DNA from: Methanobacteriota archaeon
GTDB lineage: Archaea; Thermoplasmatota; Thermoplasmata; Methanomassiliicoccales; Methanomassiliicoccaceae
Reading direction: 5' to 3'
Length of the DNA: 35,770 nt
NCBI GenBank assembly: GCA_012519255.1
Contig: JAAYQQ010000051.1
Span: 1 to 35,770 of the forward strand
Every line of letters begins with the position of its first letter. Position 1 is the first letter of the stretch. The notes below the pieces were generated by a model. That model saw nothing but the letters and a program-made list of their open reading frames with translations, did no database searches and was not told the origin of the DNA. Position numbers and translations under genes: made by a program. Positions 27,891-35,770 of this stretch are shown here, piece by piece.

Positions 27891-28085
27891 TCAGCGTCCC
27901 AGAGTCTCGAGCTTACGATCCGTTTTTGTGGCCTTTTTGAACTGTTTATTATGTTCCTTACAAAGGCGCATCCTTCGTGCATTCTCATTCTCTGGTTTCA
28001 GGCCAGCCTGCTCGCATGCCTCACGGGCGTAGGATCTGACGGCTACCTCATCGCACCCGGCGACCCCACATTTGTCCTCTGCCAT
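27891..28085 (-). CDS. Small Cys/His zinc-finger-like protein
   Basis: 64 aa, CGVAGC...CKEHN spacing; basic C-terminus. Confidence 0.65.
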   Translation of the reverse strand: MAEDKCGVAGCDEVAVRSYAREACEQAGLKPENENARRMRLCKEHNKQFKKATKTDRKLETLGR

Positions 28086-28172
28086 GCGCCAAGGATTTCT
28101 CTACTTTCAATAAATAGATTCCGGAGAGATAATCCAGAACCCTTAAGAGCGTATAGCCGATAGGCTGAGAAT

Positions 28173-28850
28173 ATGGTTAAGGTCGCGCCATCCATCCTGT
28201 CGGCAGACTTCAGCCGACTGGGCGAGGAAGTTCAGAGGTTAGAGAAAGAGGGCGCGGACTGGGTCCATGTCGATGTTATGGACGGCGTCTTCGTGCCAAA
28301 TATCACCATAGGTCCGTCAGTCGTGCAGGCACTCCGCCCTCACACATCACTGCCCTTTGATGTCCACCTCATGATCACATCGCCCCAACGATATGTCAAG
28401 CAGTTTGCCAGGGCAGGTGCGGATTATATCACCATCCATGTGGAGGCGACCGAGGATGTAAGGGGGACCATTGACACCATTCGATCCCTGGGCTGCAGGG
28501 CAGGTTTGTCCCTTAATCCAGAGACGCCCTTCTCGGCCGTCGAACCATATCTGGAACACATCGACCTGCTGCTGGTCATGACCGTGCACCCTGGCTTTGG
28601 AGGCCAGTCATTTATGCCTGTCGGCCTTCCCAAGATCGCCGCTGCCAGGAAGTATTTCGATGATAATGGCATTGATGCGGAGATCGAGGTCGATGGGGGC
28701 ATCAACCACGATACGGGGCGACAGTGCGTTGAGGCAGGGGCGACAGTGCTGGCGGCGGGCAGTTCATTATTCAAGTGCTCGGATATGGGTGCTGAGATGG
28801 AGAGTTGGCGGACCTTTCGTAGGAAAGGCCTCAGTTCGCAACATTCATAA
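28173..28850 (+). CDS. rpe: Ribulose-phosphate 3-epimerase
   Basis: 'VKVAPSILSADFSRLGEEVQRLEKEGADWVHVDVMDGVFVPNITIGP', 'LLVMTVHPGFGGQSFM', 'EVDGGIN'. Confidence 0.96.
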   Translation: MVKVAPSILSADFSRLGEEVQRLEKEGADWVHVDVMDGVFVPNITIGPSVVQALRPHTSLPFDVHLMITSPQRYVKQFARAGADYITIHVEATEDVRGTIDTIRSLGCRAGLSLNPETPFSAVEPYLEHIDLLLVMTVHPGFGGQSFMPVGLPKIAAARKYFDDNGIDAEIEVDGGINHDTGRQCVEAGATVLAAGSSLFKCSDMGAEMESWRTFRRKGLSSQHS

Positions 28851-28880
28851 GCATCTCTCTATATGCTTGGGGTCGTGCGT

Positions 28881-29060
28881 ATGAGCTTTGATGAACTTGT
28901 TAGCTCGAAATGGTTCCTGTTACTTATCTCCATAATAGTACCGCTTATTCTCCTGGCAGTAGCCATGATCTTCAATGCCCACATATGCGTCATGATTGTG
29001 TTGCTGGTGTGGATTGGATCGGCCCTTCTCATGCTCTACCTGCCCATGCATAAAGAATAG
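28881..29060 (+). CDS. Small two-TM membrane protein
   Basis: MSFDELVSSKWFLLLISIIVPLILLAVAMIFNAHICVMIVLLVWIGSALLMLYLPMHKE; follows rpe. Confidence 0.55.
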   Translation: MSFDELVSSKWFLLLISIIVPLILLAVAMIFNAHICVMIVLLVWIGSALLMLYLPMHKE

Positions 29061-29177
29061 ATGCATGTTTTGTAGAGATGGAGGGCATCGGTCGGTTGTG
29101 CCAACTCGAATAAGCTAGGTTCCAGGAGGATGTGGGTAGAAAACCCTAAATCATCTGGTGCCCTTTGATGGGATACC

Positions 29178-30209
29178 ATGGGAGTCAATATTTCCAATAT
29201 AGTCCCGGTCGAGAACATGCGGCTCGAGGACCTAAACGGGAGGGCCGTTGCCATCGATGCCTATAACGCGATCTATCAGTTTCTTAGCATCATTCGCGGT
29301 CCCGATGGCACGCCTCTAAAGGACTCCTATGGACGGGTCACTTCTCATCTTACTGGCCTTTTATACCGGACCGTTAACCTCCTAGAGGCAGGGGTCCAGC
29401 CAGCTTATGTATTCGACGGTAAACCTCACGAGTTGAAGTCCCAGACCCTTGCCGAGCGTTCAGAGCGGCGCTCCAGGGCCCGTGAGGAGTGGAAAGAGGC
29501 CATCAGTGAAGGGGACATTGAACGCGCAAGATGCAAGGCAACGCAATCGTCCCGCATGACCAATGAGATCGCAGAGTCATCACGTATACTTCTAACATAT
29601 ATGGGAATACCAGTGATCCAGGCACCAGAAGAGGGCGAGGCGCAGGCAGCATACATGGCTTCCAAGGGTGACGTTTGGGCCGCATCATCACAAGACTATG
29701 ATGCGCTGCTTTTTGGGGCACCCCGATTGGTGCGCAATCTAAACATCACAGGGCGACGGAAGATGCCCAACTCAAGGAAATACCGGGACATAGAGATCGA
29801 GGTCGTCGAACTGGATAAGGTTCTCAAGGCCAATGGGCTAAGCTCACGGGGACAGTTGATCGACCTCGCTATCCTCATAGGTACTGATTATAATCCCGGG
29901 ATAAGGGGCATCGGTCCCAAGCGAGGGTTAAAACTTATCCAGAAACATGGCGATCTCAAGAGGGCGCTGGAGGCTATCAATGAGAGCATCCCTCAAGGCG
30001 AGTGTGTTCAGGACATCTTTCTGCGCAGCGAGACAAGCGATGAATATTCGCTAGAGTGGAGAGAGCCCGACCGAGAGAAGATCATAGATTTCATGTGTAG
30101 AGAGCATGAGTTTTCAGAGGATCGCATCGCTTCAGCCCTGGATCGCCTGGAAAGTGAGAAGAAGACAAAACTTTCCAAATCTCAAGTGAGTTTGGATCGC
30201 TGGAGCTGA
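29178..30209 (+). CDS. fen: Flap endonuclease 1
   Basis: 'MGVNISNIVP...LNGRAVAIDAYNAIYQFLSIIRGPDGTPLKDSYGRVTSHL', 'APEEGEAQAAYMASKGDVWAASSQDYDALLFG', C-terminal PIP-like QVSLDRWS. Confidence 0.96.
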   Translation: MGVNISNIVPVENMRLEDLNGRAVAIDAYNAIYQFLSIIRGPDGTPLKDSYGRVTSHLTGLLYRTVNLLEAGVQPAYVFDGKPHELKSQTLAERSERRSRAREEWKEAISEGDIERARCKATQSSRMTNEIAESSRILLTYMGIPVIQAPEEGEAQAAYMASKGDVWAASSQDYDALLFGAPRLVRNLNITGRRKMPNSRKYRDIEIEVVELDKVLKANGLSSRGQLIDLAILIGTDYNPGIRGIGPKRGLKLIQKHGDLKRALEAINESIPQGECVQDIFLRSETSDEYSLEWREPDREKIIDFMCREHEFSEDRIASALDRLESEKKTKLSKSQVSLDRWS

Positions 30210-30302
30210 GCGATACCTTCCCACGACGCAGGCGCCCAGTGCTGTAACCAAATACAATAGGTTTTAAAGGGGCAGGCTATTACCGTCCTCCGGGAGCCAG
30301 CG

Positions 30303-33300
30303 ATGATAAAGCAGGTTCGATCTAGTTATAATCCCCCAGAGCTGGAAAAGAGGGTCCAGCAGTATTGGAACGATACCGACGCTTACAAGAGGACCAAGGA
30401 GTTTCGCGCCAACGGAGCGGACTTCTATTTCGTAGATGGTCCTCCTTACACTACAGGTTATATCCACCTAGGAACTGCCTGGAACAAGGTCATCAAAGAC
30501 CTTGTGGTGCGGTACAAGCGGATGCAGAATCATAACGTCCGCGATCAACCAGGCTATGATATGCACGGCCTCCCCATAGAGGTGAAGGTCGAGCGATCTA
30601 TCGGTATCAAAAGCAAAAAAGAGATCGAGAGCTACGGTATCGATCGCTTCGTCTCCACCTGCAAGGACTTCGCCATGAAATTTCAGAAGACGATGACTGG
30701 CCAGTTCAAGGAGCTAGGGGTGTGGATGGATTGGGATAATCCATACATGACCATTGTTCCCTCGTATATCGAGGCGGCGTGGTGGACGCTGAAACGGGCT
30801 TATGATAAGGACCTATTGGTCTCCTCGAACCGCGTTATCTCATGGTGCCCCCGTTGCGAGACCGCCCTGGCAGAGGCCGAGATAAACTATTGGGAAGAGA
30901 GGGATCCATCGATCTACGTAAAGTTCCCTCTTCGGAACGAGCCAGGCGTCTCATTGCTCATATGGACCACTACTCCATGGACCCTTCCGGCAAACATGGC
31001 TGTGGCCGCTCACCCCGATTACCAGTATGCCAAGGTTAAGTGCATTGGAGAGGGGAAGTCGGACACCGTCATAGTTCTGGAATCCTTAATTGATCAGATC
31101 GCCACCCTGGGAGGCTGGGATAGCCATGAAGTGCTCGCCACCATGAAAGGTGATGAATTGGCAGGCACAGAGTACATCCCCCCGCTGGAAGCAGAGGTTC
31201 CGATCCAGGCTGAGGTGAATGGAGAGTGGGTGCACAAGGTCATTCCTTCACCCACCGTCGAGGCCGACATGACTGGCCTGGTCCATATTGCACCAGGCCA
31301 CGGCCCTGAGGACTTCGAGCTTGGGAAGAAGTTCGACCTGCAGCCACTATCTCCCATCGATGAAGGAGGGAAGTTCACTGCAGAGGCTGGCAAGTATCAG
31401 GGGCTGTTCGTCAAGAAGGGTAACCCCATTGTGATAGAAGATCTTGAGGAAAAGGGACTGATGTTCCATTCTGGCACCCTGGAGCACCGCTATGGCCACT
31501 GCTGGAGGTGTAGTTCTGGTGTGCTCTTCCGCAACACCGATCAATGGTATCTGCGTATCACACAGGTCAAGGACCTCATGCTAGATGAGATCTCCAAGAT
31601 CCAATGGACGCCTGAATGGGCAGGATCCGGCCGACAGTACGACTGGACCGCCAACGCTCGCGACTGGTGCATCTCCAGGCAAAGATACTGGGGCATCCCA
31701 ATCCCAGTCTGGACCTGCCAATGCGGGCACATGAAGGTAATTGGGTCGGCTGATGAATTGAAAGGCGCCGAGGGATATAGTGAAGGCATGGATCTCCATC
31801 GCCCCTGGATCGATGGCGTCATCCTTGAGTGTGACCAATGCGGGAAAGATATGAAAAGGGTCCCCGATGTCCTAGACGTCTGGTTTGACGCAGGGGTGAC
31901 CTCATGGGCACAGCTTGGATATCCACGCGAGCAAGAAGAGTTCAAGCGCTGGTGGCCGGCCAAGTTCATAACCGAGGCTCATGACCAGACTCGAGGCTGG
32001 TTCTACTCTCAGCTCGGCTCATCCTGCGTCGCCCTTGGACAGGCGCCCTATGAGCAGGTGCTCATGCATGGCTGGATGCTTGATTCTCAGGGCCAGCCAA
32101 TGTCCAAGTCCCGCGGTAATATCGTCGAGCCAGCCACAGTCATATCAGATTATGGTGCCGACGCCTTGCGGCTCTATTTTATGCGCGTCTCTGCCCCCTG
32201 GGAGGATATATCCTTCCAGTTCGAGGGAGTCAAGAATACCAGGAAGACCCTCAATGTCCTGTGGAACGTGGTCAACTTCGCGTCCACCTATATGAGCATC
32301 GATAAGTTCGACCCTCAGACTCTCGACGAGATCGCGGTGAGAAATGCCCTGCGTCCAGAGGATCGTTGGTTAAACTCGCGGACAGAGCGGCTTAAGGCTG
32401 ATGTGACTCGTGACATCAACGCCTATGATCTGCACAAGGCCGCACGAGCCCTGGAAGAATACATCCTGGATGATCTGTCCCGTTGGTACGTGCGCCTCAT
32501 TCGAGACCGCATGTGGCGCGAGGCCACTGATTTGGATAAGCTTGCTGCATATCACACACTTCATAACGCCTTGATGACCACGGTCAGACTGCTAGCTCCA
32601 TTCTGCCCTCACATAACAGAAGAGATCTATCAGGCCCTCGATGGGTCCCTACCTACCGTCCATATGACCGATTGGCCTGTAGCAGACCTGAGTCTGGTGG
32701 ATGATAAACTAGAGGCATCGATGAGGTTGATGCAGCAGCTGGTAGAGGAGATCTCCAAGGAACGCCAGAGGAATAATCTCAAGCTGCGCTGGCCCCTCCA
32801 GAGGATCATTGTTAAGACAGAGGACGAGGACACTCTTGAGCTCGTACAGCTGATGGAAGAGGTCTTGCTCTCTCAGGGCAACATCAAGCGCATAGAATAC
32901 ATCCCCGTGGATGAGGAATGGGGGGGACTCACTCTAGAAGTGGTGCCCAACCTCAACGTGATCGGCAAGGTGTATCGCCAATGGTCTTCGAAGATAGTGG
33001 TAATGCTTAAGAACCGCCCGGCCGAGGATATTAGGGCGGCCCTGAATAAGGGCGAGTATTCATTGGGCATCGAGGGACAGATCATCAAGATCCAACCCGA
33101 CATGGTCTCTTACACTACTTCACTGCCTGAGAATTACGTAGAGGTGGAGTTCGAGAAGGGGCGTGTGTACATCGACTTCAACATGAATGCAGAGATCCGG
33201 GCCGAGGGCTTTGCCAGGGAACTCATCCGCAGGATCCAGCAGATGCGCAAGGACATGAAGCTGGATGTGGAGGAGTTCATCCGGGCAGAGGTCCGCGCCC

Positions 33301-33488
33301 CCCGCGCCATTGAAGAATACTTCAGGGAATGGCAGGAGCATATCATGAAAGAGGTCCGCGCCCTCCAGCTAGATTTCACCGATTCCCCCAAGGGCGAGTA
33401 CGAGGCCAGCTGGGAGGTGGAGAAGCAGGCGATGGATATTGCCCTCACCACCCTGGGAATGAGCAAGGATAGCGAGAGTGCGCAGTAG
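30303..33488 (+). CDS. ileS: Isoleucyl-tRNA synthetase
   Basis: 1061 aa; 'GPPYTTGYIHLGTAWNKVIKD' (HIGH-type), 'QPMSKSRGNIVEP' (KMSKS), zinc-binding CRCSS, editing domain 'TTTPWTLPANMAVA'. Confidence 0.97.
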   Translation: MIKQVRSSYNPPELEKRVQQYWNDTDAYKRTKEFRANGADFYFVDGPPYTTGYIHLGTAWNKVIKDLVVRYKRMQNHNVRDQPGYDMHGLPIEVKVERSIGIKSKKEIESYGIDRFVSTCKDFAMKFQKTMTGQFKELGVWMDWDNPYMTIVPSYIEAAWWTLKRAYDKDLLVSSNRVISWCPRCETALAEAEINYWEERDPSIYVKFPLRNEPGVSLLIWTTTPWTLPANMAVAAHPDYQYAKVKCIGEGKSDTVIVLESLIDQIATLGGWDSHEVLATMKGDELAGTEYIPPLEAEVPIQAEVNGEWVHKVIPSPTVEADMTGLVHIAPGHGPEDFELGKKFDLQPLSPIDEGGKFTAEAGKYQGLFVKKGNPIVIEDLEEKGLMFHSGTLEHRYGHCWRCSSGVLFRNTDQWYLRITQVKDLMLDEISKIQWTPEWAGSGRQYDWTANARDWCISRQRYWGIPIPVWTCQCGHMKVIGSADELKGAEGYSEGMDLHRPWIDGVILECDQCGKDMKRVPDVLDVWFDAGVTSWAQLGYPREQEEFKRWWPAKFITEAHDQTRGWFYSQLGSSCVALGQAPYEQVLMHGWMLDSQGQPMSKSRGNIVEPATVISDYGADALRLYFMRVSAPWEDISFQFEGVKNTRKTLNVLWNVVNFASTYMSIDKFDPQTLDEIAVRNALRPEDRWLNSRTERLKADVTRDINAYDLHKAARALEEYILDDLSRWYVRLIRDRMWREATDLDKLAAYHTLHNALMTTVRLLAPFCPHITEEIYQALDGSLPTVHMTDWPVADLSLVDDKLEASMRLMQQLVEEISKERQRNNLKLRWPLQRIIVKTEDEDTLELVQLMEEVLLSQGNIKRIEYIPVDEEWGGLTLEVVPNLNVIGKVYRQWSSKIVVMLKNRPAEDIRAALNKGEYSLGIEGQIIKIQPDMVSYTTSLPENYVEVEFEKGRVYIDFNMNAEIRAEGFARELIRRIQQMRKDMKLDVEEFIRAEVRAPRAIEEYFREWQEHIMKEVRALQLDFTDSPKGEYEASWEVEKQAMDIALTTLGMSKDSESAQ

Positions 33489-33509
33489 TCTCGGGATCGC
33501 CTCCCGAGA
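33489..33509 (+). terminator. Hairpin immediately downstream of ileS
   Basis: TCTCGGGA-tcgcc-TCCCGAGA perfect 8 bp stem right after the stop codon; no U-tract. Confidence 0.3.
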
Positions 33510-34027
33510 TAATGCCGGATCCAGTCAGAGTGGATAAGAAACCCTCTGACAACTCTCACATGGCAAGATAGATGATCCTATAGACTGTCAATAGCGGCGG
33601 GATATGGGGGATATTGAGCCTTGGATCTCACCCATGTATCGAAGATGAGGATAAATGTCCTTGCAGCATGTGCCCTGAGGCGCCTGGTAGGAAGATAGAG
33701 TTATTGCGTAACCCGAGATCATCCTCTGAAGATACACTCAAAATAGGATCTGGCAAAACACCGAGCGTCTGGCTCTCAAGAACAGAAAGTAGGGACCTCT
33801 GCGACCTGAAGAGCCATACGCTTACTGAAGCAATTTTCCTCAGAGATCAATTGAAAGATGCTTCTCGACAGCCTGGAATATCTGTCATCACTCATAATCT
33901 CCCGGCCGTGCTGAAGCATACTGTCAGTACGAGATCGGACCGTTAAGGGTCGAGGCGCCCTGTTGATAAACATGAGCCCCTCGACACCAGCCCTCATGAC
34001 CTCTGCTGGAGGGAGAGTAGATCAGTA

Positions 34028-34804
34028 TCAACTGATCAGAGAGCGGAGGGCCCTGTCCAGACCGGGCACGGTCCTCAGCTCATCCAGCTGTTCGGGGCGC
34101 ACCCACTTGTGCTCGGTATGCTCCCAATCCAGCTGGACCTGACGCTCCCGAGCCTGGAATAGGAATGGATGAATTGTCCAGATGACGTTTCCATCTCTCA
34201 CCCGCATGGTCGGCGCTGAGGCGATCAGCTCAGGATCATCTATGCTCAGCTCCTCCCGGATCTCCTTGAGCGCTGTTTCCTGAGCGGTGTCTCCATCCTC
34301 AATATGTCCGCTCACTCCGGCCCAATGTCTCTGGAAGGTGCCTACCTTATCGCTGCGTTTCAGTACCAGGATATCTTCCCCATGGCGGAGGAAACAAGTG
34401 ACCACCTCTATCTCCCTAACATCGGGCAGCTCCACTGTTCCAGCGGTGCCGTCAACCACGCAGGTATCGCCCGGACGTAATAATTCTAAATCGATGTGAT
34501 CGACCAGGGGGACGCCGGACATGACCGCGCCTGTAGCCACGATCGGTTCGACCGACGAGTTGATTATGGCAGCGGGCAACGTACCCACCCGTTCCATCTC
34601 CAGCAACACGTACGAACCAACAGTGCTTCCCTTCCCACAAGGGAAAGCGAAGACCGCGCCCTTGATAGACTGGCCGTTGAACGCCTTGTCCGTCAGCACG
34701 CCAGTTGACGGCGCCACGTCACCGAGGAAGCTGACGGGCGAGGAAGAGAGTATGATCTTGTCGCCTGCCCGTCCACGAGATATGCCCCGTCCTCTCAGAA
34801 TCAT
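34028..34804 (-). CDS. Fusion: aconitase-X small subunit/DUF126 swivel domain + C-terminal Nudix hydrolase domain
   Basis: N-terminal 'RGRGISRGRAGDKIILSSSPVSFLGDVAPSTGVLTDKAFNGQSIKGAVFAFPCGKGSTVGSYVLLEM'; C-terminal Nudix box GHIEDGDTAQETALKEIREELSI; ATGA overlap with the upstream large-subunit gene. Confidence 0.88.
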   Translation of the reverse strand: MILRGRGISRGRAGDKIILSSSPVSFLGDVAPSTGVLTDKAFNGQSIKGAVFAFPCGKGSTVGSYVLLEMERVGTLPAAIINSSVEPIVATGAVMSGVPLVDHIDLELLRPGDTCVVDGTAGTVELPDVREIEVVTCFLRHGEDILVLKRSDKVGTFQRHWAGVSGHIEDGDTAQETALKEIREELSIDDPELIASAPTMRVRDGNVIWTIHPFLFQARERQVQLDWEHTEHKWVRPEQLDELRTVPGLDRALRSLIS

Positions 34805-35770
34805 GAGATCATCTCCACAAGCTCTTCAGTATCACCAAACACGGACTTCTGAGCGCAGAGGGTGGGCAGATAGTTACAGGCCTTGCCTGAATTGGATGCG
34901 GTGCACCTGAACCTTTCCTCGATAGGCGTTACCACCATACATGTGTCGCACACCAGTTTTCCGAACCGCTCTAGCTCCTTGGCTTCTCGCGGACACTGAG
35001 AGAGGGTGTGTCGGGATGTACAGAACCATACTTCGGCATCGCCCTTACGCGTTCTACCCTTGAGCAAACGAGCAAGCTCTTGTATTTCGGCCACTGAAAG
35101 ATGAGGGCACCCAAAGGCGATGAGCTCGGGATCCTTTCCCGTACTCAGCATCTCTCTGGCCCTGTCCAGCTCGGCCTTGCCGATAGAGACCTTCTCCAAA
35201 CCAGTGAGGTCCGCCTCCGCGGCCTCGGGAGTGACACCTTCGACGTGGAACAATGCGACCGCTCCGGCGGCGGCCATGGCTGCGGCAAGAGTCTTAAGTT
35301 GTTCGATCGTTGGGCGGATGCCCCTGAAATAGGGGACACGATTGCCAACTATCAACCCGGCTGCCTGCCCCAGGAGAGAATAATTGACATTTTCTGCCTC
35401 TACCTCGATGATGACGGTGGGTCTCCTATTCTCATCGAGATGCAAACCATACTCTGGCGTCTTTCCAATGATGGCTGCGCACAGTGCGCCCGGTCCGCCT
35501 TCCCTATTGGTCCTTGCTCCAATCGCAGAGTTGGCAAAGCTAAGTGCACTGGATTCTGCCCAGGCAATGTGCTGTCCCTTCTTGGGGACGTTTGTACCAA
35601 GGTATGGAGTACAGGAGCAATCGGAAATGACGCCAAGTCGCTCATAGCAGTCAATGATGTGACGCTGCCGGTCGGCAAAGTGAGGGCGGATCCCCATCTC
35701 CTTCCACCGTTGACGATCCATTCCAGCTGGATTTAGTGTGGTGGGAACACATACAGCAGCATCCCTGCCC
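34801..35770 (-). CDS. Aconitase-X large subunit (DUF521; phosphomevalonate dehydratase large subunit-like), 5'-truncated by the window edge
   Basis: In-frame 'VPTTLNPAGMDRQRWKEMG' continues to the window edge; 'SDCSCTPYLGTNVPKKGQHIAWAESSALSFANSAIGARTNREGGP'; 'FGCPHLS', 'CDTCMVV'. Confidence 0.93.
   Translation of the reverse strand, partial: GRDAAVCVPTTLNPAGMDRQRWKEMGIRPHFADRQRHIIDCYERLGVISDCSCTPYLGTNVPKKGQHIAWAESSALSFANSAIGARTNREGGPGALCAAIIGKTPEYGLHLDENRRPTVIIEVEAENVNYSLLGQAAGLIVGNRVPYFRGIRPTIEQLKTLAAAMAAAGAVALFHVEGVTPEAAEADLTGLEKVSIGKAELDRAREMLSTGKDPELIAFGCPHLSVAEIQELARLLKGRTRKGDAEVWFCTSRHTLSQCPREAKELERFGKLVCDTCMVVTPIEERFRCTASNSGKACNYLPTLCAQKSVFGDTEELVEMIS

Noticed and set aside
33614-33946. 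110-aa TTG-initiated ORF after ileS
   Set aside because: No recognisable domain, competing antisense ORF of similar length, weak start context; insufficient support for a CDS
1-35770. Mobile element, prophage, CRISPR or toxin-antitoxin system
   Set aside because: No transposase, integrase, spaced repeat array or recognisable toxin/antitoxin pair was seen on either strand

Overview
This is a 35.8 kb stretch of archaeal chromosome. The gene content fits a euryarchaeal/Thermoplasmatota-type genome: proteasome beta, aCPSF1/FttA, RfcL, Taw1, FEN1, archaeal-type AdoMet synthetase, IleS, aconitase-X/mevalonate-type enzymes and AT-rich TATA-like promoters. Taxonomy is inference, since no rRNA is in the window. 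I saw no IS element, CRISPR array, rRNA or convincing tRNA. Most of the window is housekeeping. The strongest candidate for an under-described system is a tightly packed five-gene minus-strand operon (9833-13833). It encodes a small conserved-looking helical protein, an SPFH protein with three C-terminal zinc ribbons (YdjI/COG4260-like), and three related TFIIB-type zinc-ribbon proteins that share Y-x-P-x-W motifs. A stomatin (slipin)-NfeD pair lies directly downstream. Together they look like an archaeal counterpart of bacterial PspA/YdjFGHI membrane-stress modules. The second notable item is an aconitase-X small subunit (DUF126) fused in frame to a Nudix domain, next to the aconitase-X large subunit, i.e. 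the archaeal mevalonate-pathway phosphomevalonate dehydratase context. Further observations are a candidate small RNA/attenuator upstream of a DUF255 gene, a foldable element after the first gene, a nested inverted repeat upstream of psmB, an operator-like repeat in a divergent promoter region, and a possible frameshifted gene. All domain calls come from reading the translations by eye; no searches were run.
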